DNA from: Platerodrilus igneus
Lineage: Eukaryota > Arthropoda > Insecta > Coleoptera > Lycidae
DNA: 64,000 bases
Assembly (NCBI GenBank): GCA_036346225.1
Contig: JARFIW010001108.1
Span: 3,990,501-4,054,500 of the forward strand
Direction of reading: 5' to 3'
The notes beneath the pieces are model-generated. The model saw nothing but the letters and a program-made list of their open reading frames with translations. It was not told the DNA's origin and ran no database searches. The position numbers and the translations under genes are program-made. Each line of letters starts with the position of its first letter. Within the stretch, counting starts at the first letter, position 1. Shown one piece after another: positions 44,039 through 57,290 of this stretch.

Positions 44039-46211
44039 ACCGGTGTGAAGCTAGCAGCCATTTTTTCCAGCAGCCTTTTTTAAAAAAGAGCTAACTGCAT
44101 AAAAGCAAATATTTGTCAGCTAAAATTATTAGTTTATATTCTGTCTCTGCAGACAAATCTATATTTCCAAAAAAAATCTTTAATTAATAACTAAAAAACA
44201 ATAATAATACGTATTCCATTCCAACTTGCATAGGACTCTTCCAAGCAGAAAAACGTAAAAATTGCAAATAATGCGATCGTATGTGCGAATCGAACTAGGA
44301 CTAAAAGATATATCTTAGTAGTAGCTATAACACCATACTAGTGAGAATTTCTTACGAGTCGTCGAAGAGGTGGAAAAACCTCCTCCAAACAGAAAAACGT
44401 AAAAATTGCAATTAATGCAATCATGTGTGCGATTTGAACCAGGGCTGTAAGATACCTCTTAGTAGTAGCTATTAAACCATACTAGTGAGAATTCCTAACG
44501 AGTCGTCCAAGGAGTGGAAAAACCGTCTCCAAGCAGAGAAAGGAAAAAATTGCAATTAATGCGATTGCGTGTGCCAATAGAACTAGGTCTAAAAGACACC
44601 TCTTAGTAGTAGCTACTTATACAACTATACTAGTGAGAATTCTTTACGAGCCGTCGAAGGGGTGGAAACACCACCTCCACGCCAAGCAGAAAAACGAAAA
44701 AATTGCAATTAATACGATCGTGTGTGCGATTGGAACTAGGGCTAAAAGATACCTCTTAGTAGTAGCTATAAAACTATACCATTGAGTATTCCTCATCTTT
44801 TAGCCCTAGTTCCAATCGCACACACGATCGCAATAATTGCAATTTTTACGTTTTCCTGCTTGGAGGCGATTTTTCCACCCCTTCGACAGCTCGTAAGGAA
44901 TTTTCACTAGTATAGTTTTATAGCTACTAAAAAGTAGTATCGTTTAGCCCTAGTTCCATTCGCACACACGATCGCATTAATTGCAATTTTTACGTTTTTT
45001 GCTTGGAGACGGTTATTCCACTCCTTCGACGGCTCGTAAGGAATTCTCACTAGTATAGTTTTATAGCTACTACTAAGTGGTATCTATTAGCCCTAGTTCC
45101 ATTCGCACACACGATCGCATGAATTGCAATTTTTACGTTTTTCTGCTTGGAGGCGATTTTTCCACCTCTTCGACGGCTCGTAAGGAATTTTCACTAGTAT
45201 AGTTTTATAGCTACTACTAAGAGGTTTTTAGCCCTAGTTCCATTCGCACACACAATCGCATTAAATGCAATTTCTACGTTTTTTTGCTGGAAGGCGGTTT
45301 TTGCACCCCTTCTACGGCTCGTAAGGAATTTTCACTAGTATAGTTTTATAGCTACTACTAAGAGGTATCTTTTAGCCCTAGTTCCATTCGCACACACGAT
45401 CGCATTAATTGCAATTTTTACGTTTTTCTGCTTGGAGGCGATTTGTCCACCCCTTCGACAGCTCGTAAGGAATTTTCACTAGTATAGTTTTATAGCTACT
45501 ACTAAGGGGTATTTTTTAGCCCTAGTTTCATTTGCACACACGATCGCATTAATTGCAATTTTTATGTTTTTTGCTTGGAGACGGTTTTTCCACCCCTTCG
45601 ACGGCTCGTAAGGAATTCTTACTAGTATAGTTTTATAGCTACTACTAAGAGGTATCTTTTTGCGCTAGTTGCAATCGCACACACAATCGCATTAATTGCA
45701 ATTTTTACGTTTTTCTGCGTGGAGGCGATTTTTCCACCCCTTCGACAGCTCGTAAGGAATTCTCACTAGTATAGTTATATAGCTACTACTAAGAGATATA
45801 TTTTAGCCCTGGTTCCATTCGCACACACGATCGCATTAATTGCAATTTTTACGTTGTTCTGCTTGGAGGCGGTTTTTCCACCCCTTCGACGGCTCGTAAG
45901 GAATTCTCACTAGTATGGTTTTATATCTACTACTAATAGATATCTTTTAGCCCTTGTTCGATTCGCACACACGATCGCATTAATTGCAATTATTACGTTT
46001 TTCTGCATGGAAGAGGCTTATGCGCGCTGGTAAGGAATACGTGGTATTATTGTTTTTTAGTTAATAATTAAAGATTTTTTAGAAATATAGTTTTGTCTGC
46101 AGAGACAGAATATAAACTAATAATTTTAGTTGCCAAAAATTTGCTTTTATGCTGTTAGCAACTCTTTTCTAAAAATTGGCTGCTAAAAATGGCTGCTAAC
46201 TTCACACCGGT
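44039..46211. mobile_element. Foldback-like element with 9-bp target-site duplication
   Basis: The element starts ACCGGTGTGAAGCTAGCAGC and ends with the complement, GCTGCTAACTTCACACCGGT. Outer inverted repeats are about 175 bp each (44039-44215 and about 46033-46211), roughly 85-90% identical by eye. GACAAAAAC flanks both ends (44030-44038 and 46212-46220) as a perfect 9-bp duplication. Inside are about 13 tandem units of about 145 bp that change orientation once (see separate entry). There is no ORF. Long tandem-repeat inverted arms plus a 9-bp duplication match Drosophila Foldback elements and other Mutator-like non-autonomous elements. It lies in the coding sequence of the hAT transposase. 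Confidence 0.9.
44220..46015. repeat. Internal array of about 145-bp units, 4 reversed then 9 forward
   Basis: In the forward orientation each unit reads TTAGCCCTAGTTCCATTCGC, ACACGATCGCATTAATTGC, TTTTTACGTTTTTCTGCTTGG, CCACCCCTTCGACGGCTCG and TAAGGAATTCTCACTAGTA. Marker positions are about 44272, 44424, 44562 and 44713 (reverse), then 44818, 44961, 45105, 45250, 45391, 45533, 45677, 45820 and 45968 (forward). The switch point is about 44790. Units differ from each other at several sites, so the array has been present for some time. Confidence 0.9.
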
Positions 46212-46538
46212 GACAAAAACGTCCTTAATGGTGTTGTGTAAAACCTGAACTGTTGATGAGAGACTGTTGTTGAATTCTTCTGCAATCTCTAATGCATCTG
46301 TAGATAAAAACGAATATGCAAAGTAAATTGTTCACATCCAGAAATGTCGGTTGTAGAGTCGGCAATTAAACCATAAAATAAGGAACCATTAACTATACTC
46401 ATATTTCACATAATAAGGAATGGGCCATTATTTGCAAAACTTCATTTTGTATATCGGCGCTTAACGAATTGTTTCGCTTACTTACCAATTCTTAAAACTT
46501 GTGCTTCCAACTGTCGCTCCTCTATTAAGCACTCCCAG

Positions 46539-47190
46539 TTAACATTTCCGATCTATAACTCTTATAGCACTTTGGCCGCGACCTAAATATCGCAGAGAAC
46601 TTATAACTACAAGCATAGCTTCACTAGCTTCTTCTTGTTCTTTTTTAAACTGTTTGTTGATTTGCGCATGGACCGATACCCCTTGTTCTCTGTTGAAAAT
46701 TATATTTACAGACTTTCGATGGAATGCACTTTTAGCATAATGCTCCAATGAATTTATCCCCTTCTTCCAATTATTAAAGCCCGCTTTTAAACAAGCTGTC
46801 TCAACGTTACGCAAACAATGACTTTCTGTCATACGGCAGACTTTAATGCAAAAAAAAAGCAGTACAATCTATCAGAATCTTGATCATAATGCAACCAGTT
46901 ATAAGACTGGAACCACTTGTACTGACACCTGCGTTTCTTAACGTTTGCAAGAAATACATAAGTTTGATCCGGAGAAAATTGTTCGTCAATCATTAAAAGT
47001 TGGTCCGAACTTGTATTTTTGAGAGGTTGTGCTTCGAAAGCATGCAATTGTGATTCTTATGATGCAGGGTTATATTCCTCTATTGCAGTGACAGTCTCAG
47101 GAGGATATCTTTTTGCCACCGCTTCTACTATCTGGACCTTGCCACTAATATTACCAAAGTAATCTGTGATTTTTCTTTTCGACATTATCA
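46539..47190 (-). pseudogene. hAT transposase N-terminus with TTF-type zinc finger
   Basis: MSKRKITDYFG at about 47187 is a plausible true start (SKRKI-x-x-FF/YF starts are common in this group). The next frame has KRRCQYKWFQSYNWLHYDQD and LYCFFFALK, the DNA-binding TTF-like zinc finger, with one Cys apparently replaced (YCFFFAL where YC-x-x-C is expected). The frame at 46539-46832 gives ETACLKAGFNNWKKGINSLE and HRKSV, then SSLRYLGRGQSAIR, the linker leading to the DUF4371-type core. Shifts near 47050 and 46830 split the gene. The family includes transposon copies annotated as zinc finger MYM-type protein 1-like. Confidence 0.8.
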
Positions 47191-49500
47191 CTATACTAAA
47201 AAACAAATTGGTAATTAGGATAATCTTATGCTGTCTTACCTTCTCCGTAACCAATAAGAGGTATGTATTCTATAGAATAAATAAATTGAAGGCAATATTT
47301 ATTATGGTTGTTACGTTTATTTTCAGCATAAATTAATTACCCCTTTTTCCTTTGTTAATTCATAAGCCCGCTTTACGATAATTTTGTTAAATCGACTCCG
47401 TTGCTATTCTTAAATTCTTCATCAATATCCTGTATATTTTACTTGTTAATTCCTAAGCTCGCTTTACAATAATTTTAACTCAAATCTACTTGCTTGGAAA
47501 CGACAAGTTTATGCTATAATTAAATAGTCAATACCCTGTTTTAGGTATCCGTTATTGTGTTAAACATTCCGATAGCGTATAATTGCTACTTATGTGTTTT
47601 CCATCTAAACCTTCGTCTAAATAGTGTATTGAACTATCCGATAAAACCGTGTTTTCCAGTTTTAATCGCACTTTTGATAACGCAAGAATTTGCAGTTCGA
47701 ATTCGTGTTATTTGAACCAATTTTTAATTTGATTCTACAGCACGTGCGTTGAAATATTTTCTAGATTACTCGTCCTAGTACTTCAAGAGCGATGCACGTT
47801 TTTTGTTCGACAAGTAGGAGGTATCTTGCGTGTCTGGGTCAGTTTTTCCGCGCTTACCCATCCTAATAAAATTCTCTTTTTAGCTCTTAGCTGGAGGCCA
47901 AATTGGTTCTTTTTTATGTAGGCCCAACTGTTCTTTGCCACAAACCAACTGTCACTGCCTGTATATCGCTAGTGTTATGGTAACAGGGTAAATGGACCCC
48001 GACGACCGTGGCGATGCGGTACTGATTCACTTCCGGGGGCGTGCAAGCTAAGTATCCTGACACATACAGGTATACAACTTGTTTTCTTTTGTGTATATCA
48101 AGGAAATATTCCTTATCAGCGTTCGGTGTAGTTACGTGATAAGAAACGTGACACTGTAGGACTATTGTTTGTTGCTGCGAATCGATATTATCGCTCTACA
48201 GGTGTGATGTACCGCTGTTAAAAATGTTTGACAAAAGTTTCTGCACGTTATTTTTTTCTACGGATTAGGTTATTTTACAAAAGGTATTATGTACAATTTA
48301 AAAGAATGTTTGACAAAAGCTCTCACACGTTATTCTTTTCTAGTGATTAGTTTATTATACAAAAAGTATTATGTGCAATTTTAAAAAACGCTTGACAAAA
48401 GCTCTCACCCGTTAATTCTTTTATTACTGATTAGTTTTATTTTCTGTAAAATACGGGATGCGCACTTCATATAACATAATTGTCTGCTTTGAAATAGTAA
48501 CGCTTAATTTAATTCTTTTGCTTGTTTGTATGGAATCCTTTATTTATTTTTATTGTTAATAGATAATCGTGGGCGATGTGCTTTTTTTATTATTTTTTTT
48601 TGGAATTTAGGTGAATCCCATCACTCTCCGCGTTTGGTAGTTAGTCTGGTATTTCTACGTTTTTTTGGCTACGTCTAGGTACGTAGCATGCTTTTCAAAA
48701 AATTAGTTAATGACACAATCAACAAGCAAAAGTAAAACTGCACTGCTAACATGTAAACGAATAGACAATAAACAATCAAACGACAATACTTATTATTCAA
48801 AGCATTTCTATACACGTTGCAGCATAGCAGCAGCGTGCGAGTTGAAGGAGTTGAATAACTTTCTCTTCTATAAGAAAGAAAGCAAAATCAATTTTAAACA
48901 TGGGGTGAAAACCTGAATGCTCGGAGAACTGACAAGGCGGCGTCACACCTAGTTTACTAGCACCTGAAATTCATTATTATGGCTGCACCTACCTGCTGGA
49001 ATTTACTTATCGTTATATTGTTTCATTAATAAACTTTGAATGCACACGAATATTTGTTTCTTTATCAAACAAATAATGCACATTTTCTTTTTATTGTCAA
49101 TGTAAAAGGATATTACGCAGTAAAACATCATTTGTCTATACTTTTATACCAAAACGGGTGTACACGGTTGCGAATAAACGGAACAGTATGCATTTGGATA
49201 TAGGGAGGTTATATGTTACGAATCTAACTGTTTTAGCAACAGTGTCGTCACGTCTGACGGCAGGAACAGGGCCAAATCAAATTTATTCCTAGAATTTTAA
49301 ATATTTGCTTTGTTACTTGGACTTCGTAGTCATTTTTCTTAAACTGGCATTGTAGAAGTTTAGAAGTTATCTGCATAGGGTGGGGGTGCAATATAAAATA
49401 CCTTGTGTACTCCAAAACGATTGCGGGGGACAGCTGCCTCCGCTACCCCCGCTTTCGACACGCCTATTGAGAAATGTGGTGTAAAAACCCTCAAATGCCT
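47191..49500. other. Intergenic stretch; contains an 82-bp minisatellite
   Basis: No gene was recognised. At 48225, 48307 and 48389 a unit beginning TTGACAAAAG and including ACGTTATTCTTTTCTA and AAAGTATTATGTGCAATTTT recurs three times with a period of about 82 bp. A related pair of blocks (TTGTTAATTC.TAAGC.CGCTTTAC) lies near 47355 and 47445. A GC-richer patch at 49380-49470 with runs of C/G (GGGGGACAGCTGCCTCCGC) recalls the ends of some hAT elements but is unproven. Confidence 0.55.
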
Positions 49501-49504
49501 CTTT

Positions 49505-49620
49505 ATCATCATCATTAGGTCATATCACTATCTGATCTAGGTCTATATTTACCTCCTTTTTCCTATCTCTGCTTGTAATATATTCCAAACTATTCCCCAA
49601 AAATGCCTTGGAACGTATGC
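49505..49620 (-). repeat. 3'-end fragment of the RTE-like LINE, reverse orientation
   Basis: The reverse complement reads CATACGTTCCAAGGCATTTT, TTACAAGCAGAGATAGGAAA and CCTAATGATGATGA, the same tail as at 37215-37435. The fragment abuts the start of the long AT-rich array. Confidence 0.7.
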
Positions 49621-51189
49621 CTGTTACAAAAGTAAAATATCAAACGTATCAAATGTTGTCGAACTTGCAAATACTTATCAATGTGGCCAAAGTTACAAAT
49701 GCCTTACACACGTTGCCCAGTGTTACAAATTCCACGTTACAAATGTTAAATGTTACAAATCTTGTAAAATGTTTCAAATGCATCACATGTCCCGAAAATC
49801 TTCCAATACTGGAAGTGTTTTTCAAACATGGTCAAATATTGCAAAAATACTAGAAAAATTTGAATAGGTTTATCTGTTTTTCAGTTGTCGTCAAAATGTT
49901 CTAAATGCGGTACACATGTTGTCAACAATTACAAATGGTTTATAAATACTGTAAAATCTTAGAAATGTTGTCAAATTTTACAAATGATAGTAGTAATATT
50001 GCATTTTTGGAAATGTTTTTCAATTATGGTAACATATTGCATATAGCTTACAAAAGTCCCAGTCGATATGTTACAAATGCGGTACAAATGTTGTCAAAAC
50101 TTTTACAAATATTGTCAAATGTTTGAAATGTGGTCAAATGTTTCATACGTCTTACTAGCGTCCATTATTAAAAACGTTTTTCAAATGTGGTCAAATATTG
50201 CATTATTTTAGAGTAGTTTCAATGTTTGCATATGTTCTTTAAATGTATCCAAAATGTTGTAAGCGCATTACAAATGTTTTACAATATTGTCATGTCGCAT
50301 ACTACATTTGCCGTAGAAAAACTGTCAAAGGTTATACACGCCTAATAAATATTGTAAAATGTTTCAAATGTTAACAAATGTTACAAATGGCTATCAAAGT
50401 TACAACTGTTTTTTCAAATGCGGTCAAATGTTCCAAACGTCTTACAATGGTGCACATGCGTTGCAGATATTGTCAAATGCTTAAAATGCTACAGATGGAC
50501 TAAAAATGTTATAAATTATTGCAAATATCCTTTAACTTTGTCCACGGAAGTTTAATTTATTTCAAATGTTTTTCGTAAATGATCAAATATTGCATATGTA
50601 TCTTAGAAAAGTTTAAATGCGTATATGCTTTTCAAATGTCATCAAAATGTTCTAAATACCGTACAAATGTTGGCCATAATTACAAACGTTCTACAAATAC
50701 TATAAAATGTTAGAAATGTGCTCAAGTTTTACAAATGTATTAGCAAACTTCCACTATTAGAAAATTTTTCAATTATGGTCTAATATTGCACCGAGTTGCA
50801 CATATCCTACAAAAGTGTCAGTGTTTATACATGTTTTTCAAATGCAAATAAAGTGTTGGTACAAATGTTGTCAAGTGTTAGAAATATTTTACGATATTGT
50901 CATATAGCATGTTACATTTCCGTGCAAACGCTGTCAAAGTTATATACGCCTTACAGATATTTTAAAATGTTTCAAATTTTAACATATACTACAAATGTCC
51001 TACAGGCTATCAAACTTAAATGTTTTTCAAATGTGGTCAAATGTTCCAAATGTCTTACAAATGGAGCACATGCCTTGCCAATATTGTCAAATGTTTTAAA
51101 TGTTTCAGATGTTCTAAAAATGTTATGAATTATTGCAAATATTCTTCACATGTGGTTAAATAGTAGAAATGTCTACAGAAGTTGCACCT

Positions 51190-52690
51190 TACTCTTTTCT
51201 CGATGTTATAAAAAGAGTAAGTGCACGACGAAGTATAAGAAATACTTCGGCACAGCTTGCATCGACCTTTATGGTTTCGGAGGCTGCATGAGACTTGAAA
51301 TCACAGGGTAAGGGGAATGTTTAGAGAATATCTGAATGTTAAAGATTTAAATATCAAGACACTTGTTTACACAACTGTAAAATAACTTAGAGAAACAAAA
51401 GTTAAAACACTATAAGAGAAATTTGACTAAATATGTATATTAATACTCGATTATTACAATTCCAAAAGCATGTATAAGATATACGCTTGTGTCATTAACA
51501 TTGTAGACAGCTATATATTTTAACATGATATAATTCACATATTTAATAAAATGTACACGAGAAAATTTCTATAGAGAAATCAAAATAAATAATCTCTGTT
51601 TAGAAACTCTAAATTTTACTTAATGCAGTAGTAAATCAAAAAGTGATCATAATTGTAATAATGTCATGTAACAAATTGCACATGAAATGAAAGTTCAAGT
51701 AATAAACCTTTTCACCATAAGAAACTTCATGAAGTTCGAATGTTTACATATTTTTAGGTTATGTATTAGAGAATTTTATTTGAAATCAATTTAGGTAAGT
51801 AAAAAGGTAATTAATAATCAAAACAAAATATTTGTAGTGACAAAGACAAATTTAAATAGAGGTTAGGCCTCTTTATTTTAACAGAAAACGGTAAGGTAAA
51901 AGTTTTAATCTCATACTACCTGTAGTATCAGTAACTGAACTAATACTAAGTTACTTAAATTGATAGGAATCTTTCAATATCCAGGAAACTGAGCCATCCT
52001 GCGTTGGAGGATCTCCTACAGTAGGTACAAAACAACATGTGGTCGACTTCAAAGGTTGTCTTTAACAGACTTCTGTTCCATAAAATTAAACTTGAAGGTA
52101 ATTTTCAATAAGATAATAACTGAGCAGTAATATGTAAAGTAGAAAGGTAGAAGGAATAAACAACTTCTTCGTCCATTATACAACAGATCAGGCAAGCACA
52201 TGAGGCAAAGGTAGAAGTTCAAATCAGAAATGCAGTGCCAGATAAGCAATCAGATATCCGAGAAATGAAAATTTGACACTTCAAATAAATTATTTTCGGC
52301 CATCTTCGGGATGGACGATCTCTAGCGATTATTCTCAATAATACAGAATTTAGAACCACACCAGTTGTGCTTTTGGAATAAACACTTCAGAAATAACCAA
52401 TAGGAAAATTTCATATAGATATAATTATAATACAGAATTAGAACCACACCAGTTGTGCTTTTAGAATAAACACTTCAGAAATAACCAATAGGAAAATTTC
52501 ATATAGATATAATTATTTGTACTATGTAAACAAATTAGTAACTGTGGATTAAAACTAATAATCCAGGATTGTGCGAGATAAATTCTTATAGAAAATATAT
52601 TATATAATAAAGAGAGTAATTTTATATTTAAATGTAGGTATAAGCATTTATATGCTAATAGTGCCAAGCACAAATGTAACATGCTAAAAT
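51190..52690. other. Non-repeat spacer inside the AT-rich array, with an 88-bp tandem pair
   Basis: This 1.5-kb block lacks the short-motif repeat. It has no supported gene. AATACAGAATTTAGAACCAC at 52341 and AATACAGAATTAGAACCACA at 52429 start two nearly identical 88-bp copies in tandem. Confidence 0.65.
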
Positions 52691-54905
52691 ATAAGCAAAA
52701 AGGTATGTTACAAAGTTTCCATTATTTCAAATGCTTTTTGAAAATGGTCTAATATTACATGCAGCTTAGAAGAGTTTCAATGGTTATCAATGTTTTTCAA
52801 GTGGATCAAAATGTTCAAAATACCGTACAAATGTTGTCAAATCGCTTACAAATATTGTCAAATGGTCAAATGTGTGAAACGAGGTCAAATGTTACAAATG
52901 ACTTAGTTACGGTCCATTATTTGAAATATTTCTCAAATATGGCCAAATATATCTTTAAAAAAATTTAAATATGTTTTAACGAAAACTCTATTTGCACGAA
53001 TAAAAGTTATTTCCAAACTGATTATACAACCCTTCTCAACAAGTTGTAGTTACAATGGAATTTGCTAAAAGATCTCCCAACAATTTATATCTGAACTAAT
53101 CCTAACAGTACTAGTATTATTTTCTAAAACTACGACGTTGTCTTCTAAATTACTATCGAAGCACTACAATAAACTATCCAATCACTAATTATTAATTTAT
53201 ATTATCACCAAATTGATTTATATCAACACTAATTTATATCGACAATACCAGAAATTTAGATCACATTTTCAAAGCTTTAAACTAGAAGATATCGTAATCA
53301 GATTGCACTGAACTAACTAACGCTCATCACGTCAATTTAAATCTTTTGCAATTGTTTAAAAACATACTCAAATATACAAATGATATTGTCGAGATTTCGT
53401 ATTGTAGTTTTTTAAATGCAAAGTCTGGTACCTGACAACTAAGAGATCTCGCGCCGCAAGACCTATCAATCATCTTTTTACACAAACCCTTCGTCTACAT
53501 TGTAGTACAATTATTTTGGTCGGAAGAAGACCAATCAGTGCTAAAATATGTTTTTCAATTGTTATCAAATTGTTTAAATAGGTACTGTACAAATATTGTC
53601 GACAACTTAAAATATTTTACATATTCTGTAAAATGTTAGAAATGTGGTCAATTTTACAAATGTAACCAAAATGATAAAAACGTTGTCAAATATCACAAAT
53701 GTGCTACAATATTATTATGTTGCATGCTACATATGCCGTGCAAATGCTGTCAAAGGTTACACACGCCTTACAAATATTTTTAAATGTTGCGGGCTGATGA
53801 CAGCAAATGTTACAAATGTCCTACATAGGTTACTAATGTGTTTAAATGCTTCAAATGCCTAACAGATGTTATAAATGCGTTGCAAATATTTTCAAATGCT
53901 TATAATGTTGCAGATGGTCTAAAATGTTATTAATTATTGCAAATATCTTACAAATGCTGTTAAATATTACATGTGTTCCTAGAAGGTTTCATTATTTGAA
54001 ACGTTTTTCAAACATTGTCAAATATTGCATATGTCTTAGAAGAAATCCAATGGTTACCTATATTTTTATTTCAAGTGGATCAAAATGTTGGACATGTCTA
54101 CAAATGTTTTAAATGTTTTACAAATGTTGTCAAACGTTTGAAATGAGGCCAAATGTTAAAAATGTTTTGATAACGTTCCATTATTCGAATTCTTTTTCAA
54201 ATATGATCAAATATTGGATATACTTTGGAAACGTTTCAATGTTTACACATGTTGTTCAAATGTAGCTAAAATATTATAAATGCTCTACAAATGTTGTCAA
54301 ATGTTACAAATGTTTTTCAATATTGTCATGTTACATGTTAAACCTTACAAGTGTCCAACATGTTATCAAAGTTACAAATGTTCTTCAAATGTTCTAAATA
54401 TCTTACAGATGTTACAAATGCGTTTCAAATATTGTTAAATGTTTAAAATGTTACAGATGGCCTAAAAATGTTATCAATCATTGCAAATATCTGGCAAATG
54501 TGATCAAATGTTGGAAATGTTCGCGGAAGATTCCAATATTTGAAATGTTTTCGAATATGTTCAGATATCCCATATATCTTTCATGTTTTTCAAGTGGAAC
54601 AAAATGGAAATGCTGTACAAATGTTGTCGAACGCTTGCAATATGGTCAAATCCTTACAAATGTCTTAGTAGTATTCCACTATTCGAGATATTTCTCAAAT
54701 ACGGTTAAATATGCTGTATATATTTTTAAAAAGTTTCAATGTGTACAAATGTTTCTCAAAAGTAGGAAAAATGTTACAAATGCCATAAAAATATTGTCAA
54801 ATGTTACAAATATATTGCAATATTGTAATGGTACATGTTATATATGCGGTGCAAATGCTGCTAAAGATTACAAGTGCTTTGCAAATATAGTAAAATGTTT
54901 CAAAT
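52690..54905. repeat. Large duplication inside the array, copy 1
   Basis: This 2.2-kb segment matches 55090-57290 at an offset of about 2385. It includes the non-repeat island beginning AACGAAAACT...TATTTGCACGAA (52980-53560). Divergence is about 10% by eye. Confidence 0.8.
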
Positions 54906-55089
54906 GTTAACAAATGTTACAAATGGCTATCAAAGTTACAACTGTTTTTCAAATGCGGTCAAATGTTTCAAATGTCTTACAAATGGTGCACATGCCTTGC
55001 CAATATTGTCAAATGTTTAAAATGTTACAGATGGTCTAAAAATGTTATGAATTATTGCAAATATCCTTCACATGTGGTTAAATGGTACA

Positions 55090-57290
55090 AATGTCCACGG
55101 AAGTTGAAATTATTTCAAATGCTTTTGAAAATGGTCAAATTTTACATGTAGCTTAGAAGAGTTTCAATGGTTACCTATGTTTTTCAAGTGGATCAAAATA
55201 TTGAAAATACCGTACAAATGTTGTCAAATCACTTAGAAATATTGTCAAATGTGTGAAAGGTGGTCAAATGTTACAAATGACATAGTTACGGTTCATTATT
55301 AGAAATGTTTCTCTAATATGGTCAAATATATCTTAGAAAAATTTAAATATGTTCATGTTTTAACGAAAACTATTTGCACGAACAAAAGTTATTTCCAAAC
55401 TGATTATACAACCCTTCTCAACAAGTCGTAGTTACAATGGAATTTGCTAAAATCATTCCCAACAATTTATTTCCGAACTAATTTCTAACAGTACAAGTAT
55501 TATCTTCTAAAACTACGACACTATCTTCTAAATTACTAATTATTAATTTATATTATATCTATATTATCACCACAATAATTTATATCAGCAGTAGTTTATA
55601 TCGACAATACACGGAAATTTAGATCACATTTTTCAAACCTTTAAACTAGAAGATATCGTAATCAAACCTTAATCAAAATTGCACTGAACTAACTAACGCT
55701 CATTACGGCAATTTAAATTCTTGCAATCCTTTAAAAACATACTCAAATATACAAATAATATTGTCGAGATTTCGTATTGTAGTCTTTTAAATGCAAAGTC
55801 TTGTGCCTGTCAACTAAAAGATCTCGTGCAACAGGACCTATTAATCATCTTTTGTGCACAAACTTTTTGTCTACATTGTAGTGCAATTATTTTGGTCGGA
55901 AGCGGACCAATCAGTGCTAAAATATGTTTTTCAAATGTTATCAAATTGTTTAAATACTGTACAAATATTGTCGACAATTACAAACGTTCTACATATTCTG
56001 TAAAGTGTTAGAAATGTGGTAAATTTTACAAATGTAACCAAAATGTTACAAATGTTGTCAAATATGACAAATGTTTTACAACATTATCATGTTGCATGCT
56101 ACATATGCAGTGCAAATGCTGTCAAAGGTTACACACGCCTTACATACATTGTAAAATATTTCCAATGACAGCAAATGTTACAAATGTCCTACATGGGTTA
56201 CTAATGTGTTTAAATGCTTCAAATGCCTATCAGATGATATAAATGCGTTGCAAATATTGTCAAATGTTTATAATGTTGCAGATGGTCTAAAAATATTATC
56301 AATTTTTGCAAATATCTTACACATGCTGTTAAATATTACATGTGTTCCTAGAAGGTTTCATTGTTTGAAACGTTTTTCAAACATTGTCAAATATTGCATG
56401 TATCTTAGAAGAATTCCAATGGCTACCTATGTTTTCAAGTGGATCAAAACGTTGGAAATCCCCACAAATGTTTTGCAAATGTTGTCAAACGTTTGAAATG
56501 AGGTCAAATATTACAAATGTCTTGGTAACGTTCTATTATTCTAATTGTTTTTCAAATATGATCAAATATTGGATATACTTTGGAAACGTTTCAATGTTTA
56601 CACATGTTGTTCAAATGTAGCTAAAATATTATAAATGCTCTACAAATGTTGTCAAATGTTACAAATGTTTTTCAATTTTGTCATGTTACATGTTATACAT
56701 ATTAAACCGTACAAGTGTCCAACATGTTATCAAAGTTACAAATGTTTTTCAAATGTGGTCAAATGTTCCAAATATCTTACAGATGTTACAAATGCGTTGC
56801 AAATATTGTTAAATGTTTAAAATGTTACAGATGGTCTAAAAATGTTATCAATCATTGCAAATATCTGGCAAATGTTGCAAATGTCCGCGGAAAATTCCAT
56901 GTTTGAAGTGTTTTTCGAATATGTTTAGATATCCCATATATCTTGGAAGAGCTTTCAGGTTCTCATGTTTTTCATGTGGAACAAAATGGAAATGCTGTAC
57001 AAATTTTGTCAAACGCTTGCAATATGGTCAAATCCTTACAAATGTTTTAGTAGTGTTCCATTATTCGATGTATTTTTCAAATACGGTCAAGTTTGCTGTA
57101 TATATTTTTTGAAAGTTTCAATGTTTACATATGTTCCTCAAATGTAGGAAAAATGTTACAAATGCGGTACAAATACTGTCAAATGTTACAAATATTTTGC
57201 AATATTGTAATGCTACTTGTTATATATGCGGTGCAAATGCTGCTAAAGATTATAAATGCTTTGCAAATATTGTAAAATGTTTCAAATGTT
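55090..57290. repeat. Large duplication inside the array, copy 2
   Basis: This is the second copy of 52690-54905, containing the matching island at 55370-55940 and the same order of markers through TATATATGCGGTGCAAATGC (54840 and 57222). Confidence 0.8.

Larger units (their letters stand above)
42660..47175 (-). mobile_element. hAT-superfamily element, broken, with a nested insertion
   Basis: Minus-strand pieces of one transposase lie in order: N-terminus (47057-47190), TTF-type zinc finger (46829-47047), linker (46539-46832), core (46220-46540 and 43628-44029), later core (42928-43476) and hAT dimerisation domain (42671-42889). The foldback element 44039-46211 interrupts the core. No terminal repeats could be assigned with confidence. 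Confidence 0.85.

Noticed and set aside
44220..46015. Possible CRISPR or regulatory array from about 145-bp repeats
   Set aside because: There are no spacers. The array lies inside an inverted-repeat element with target-site duplications.
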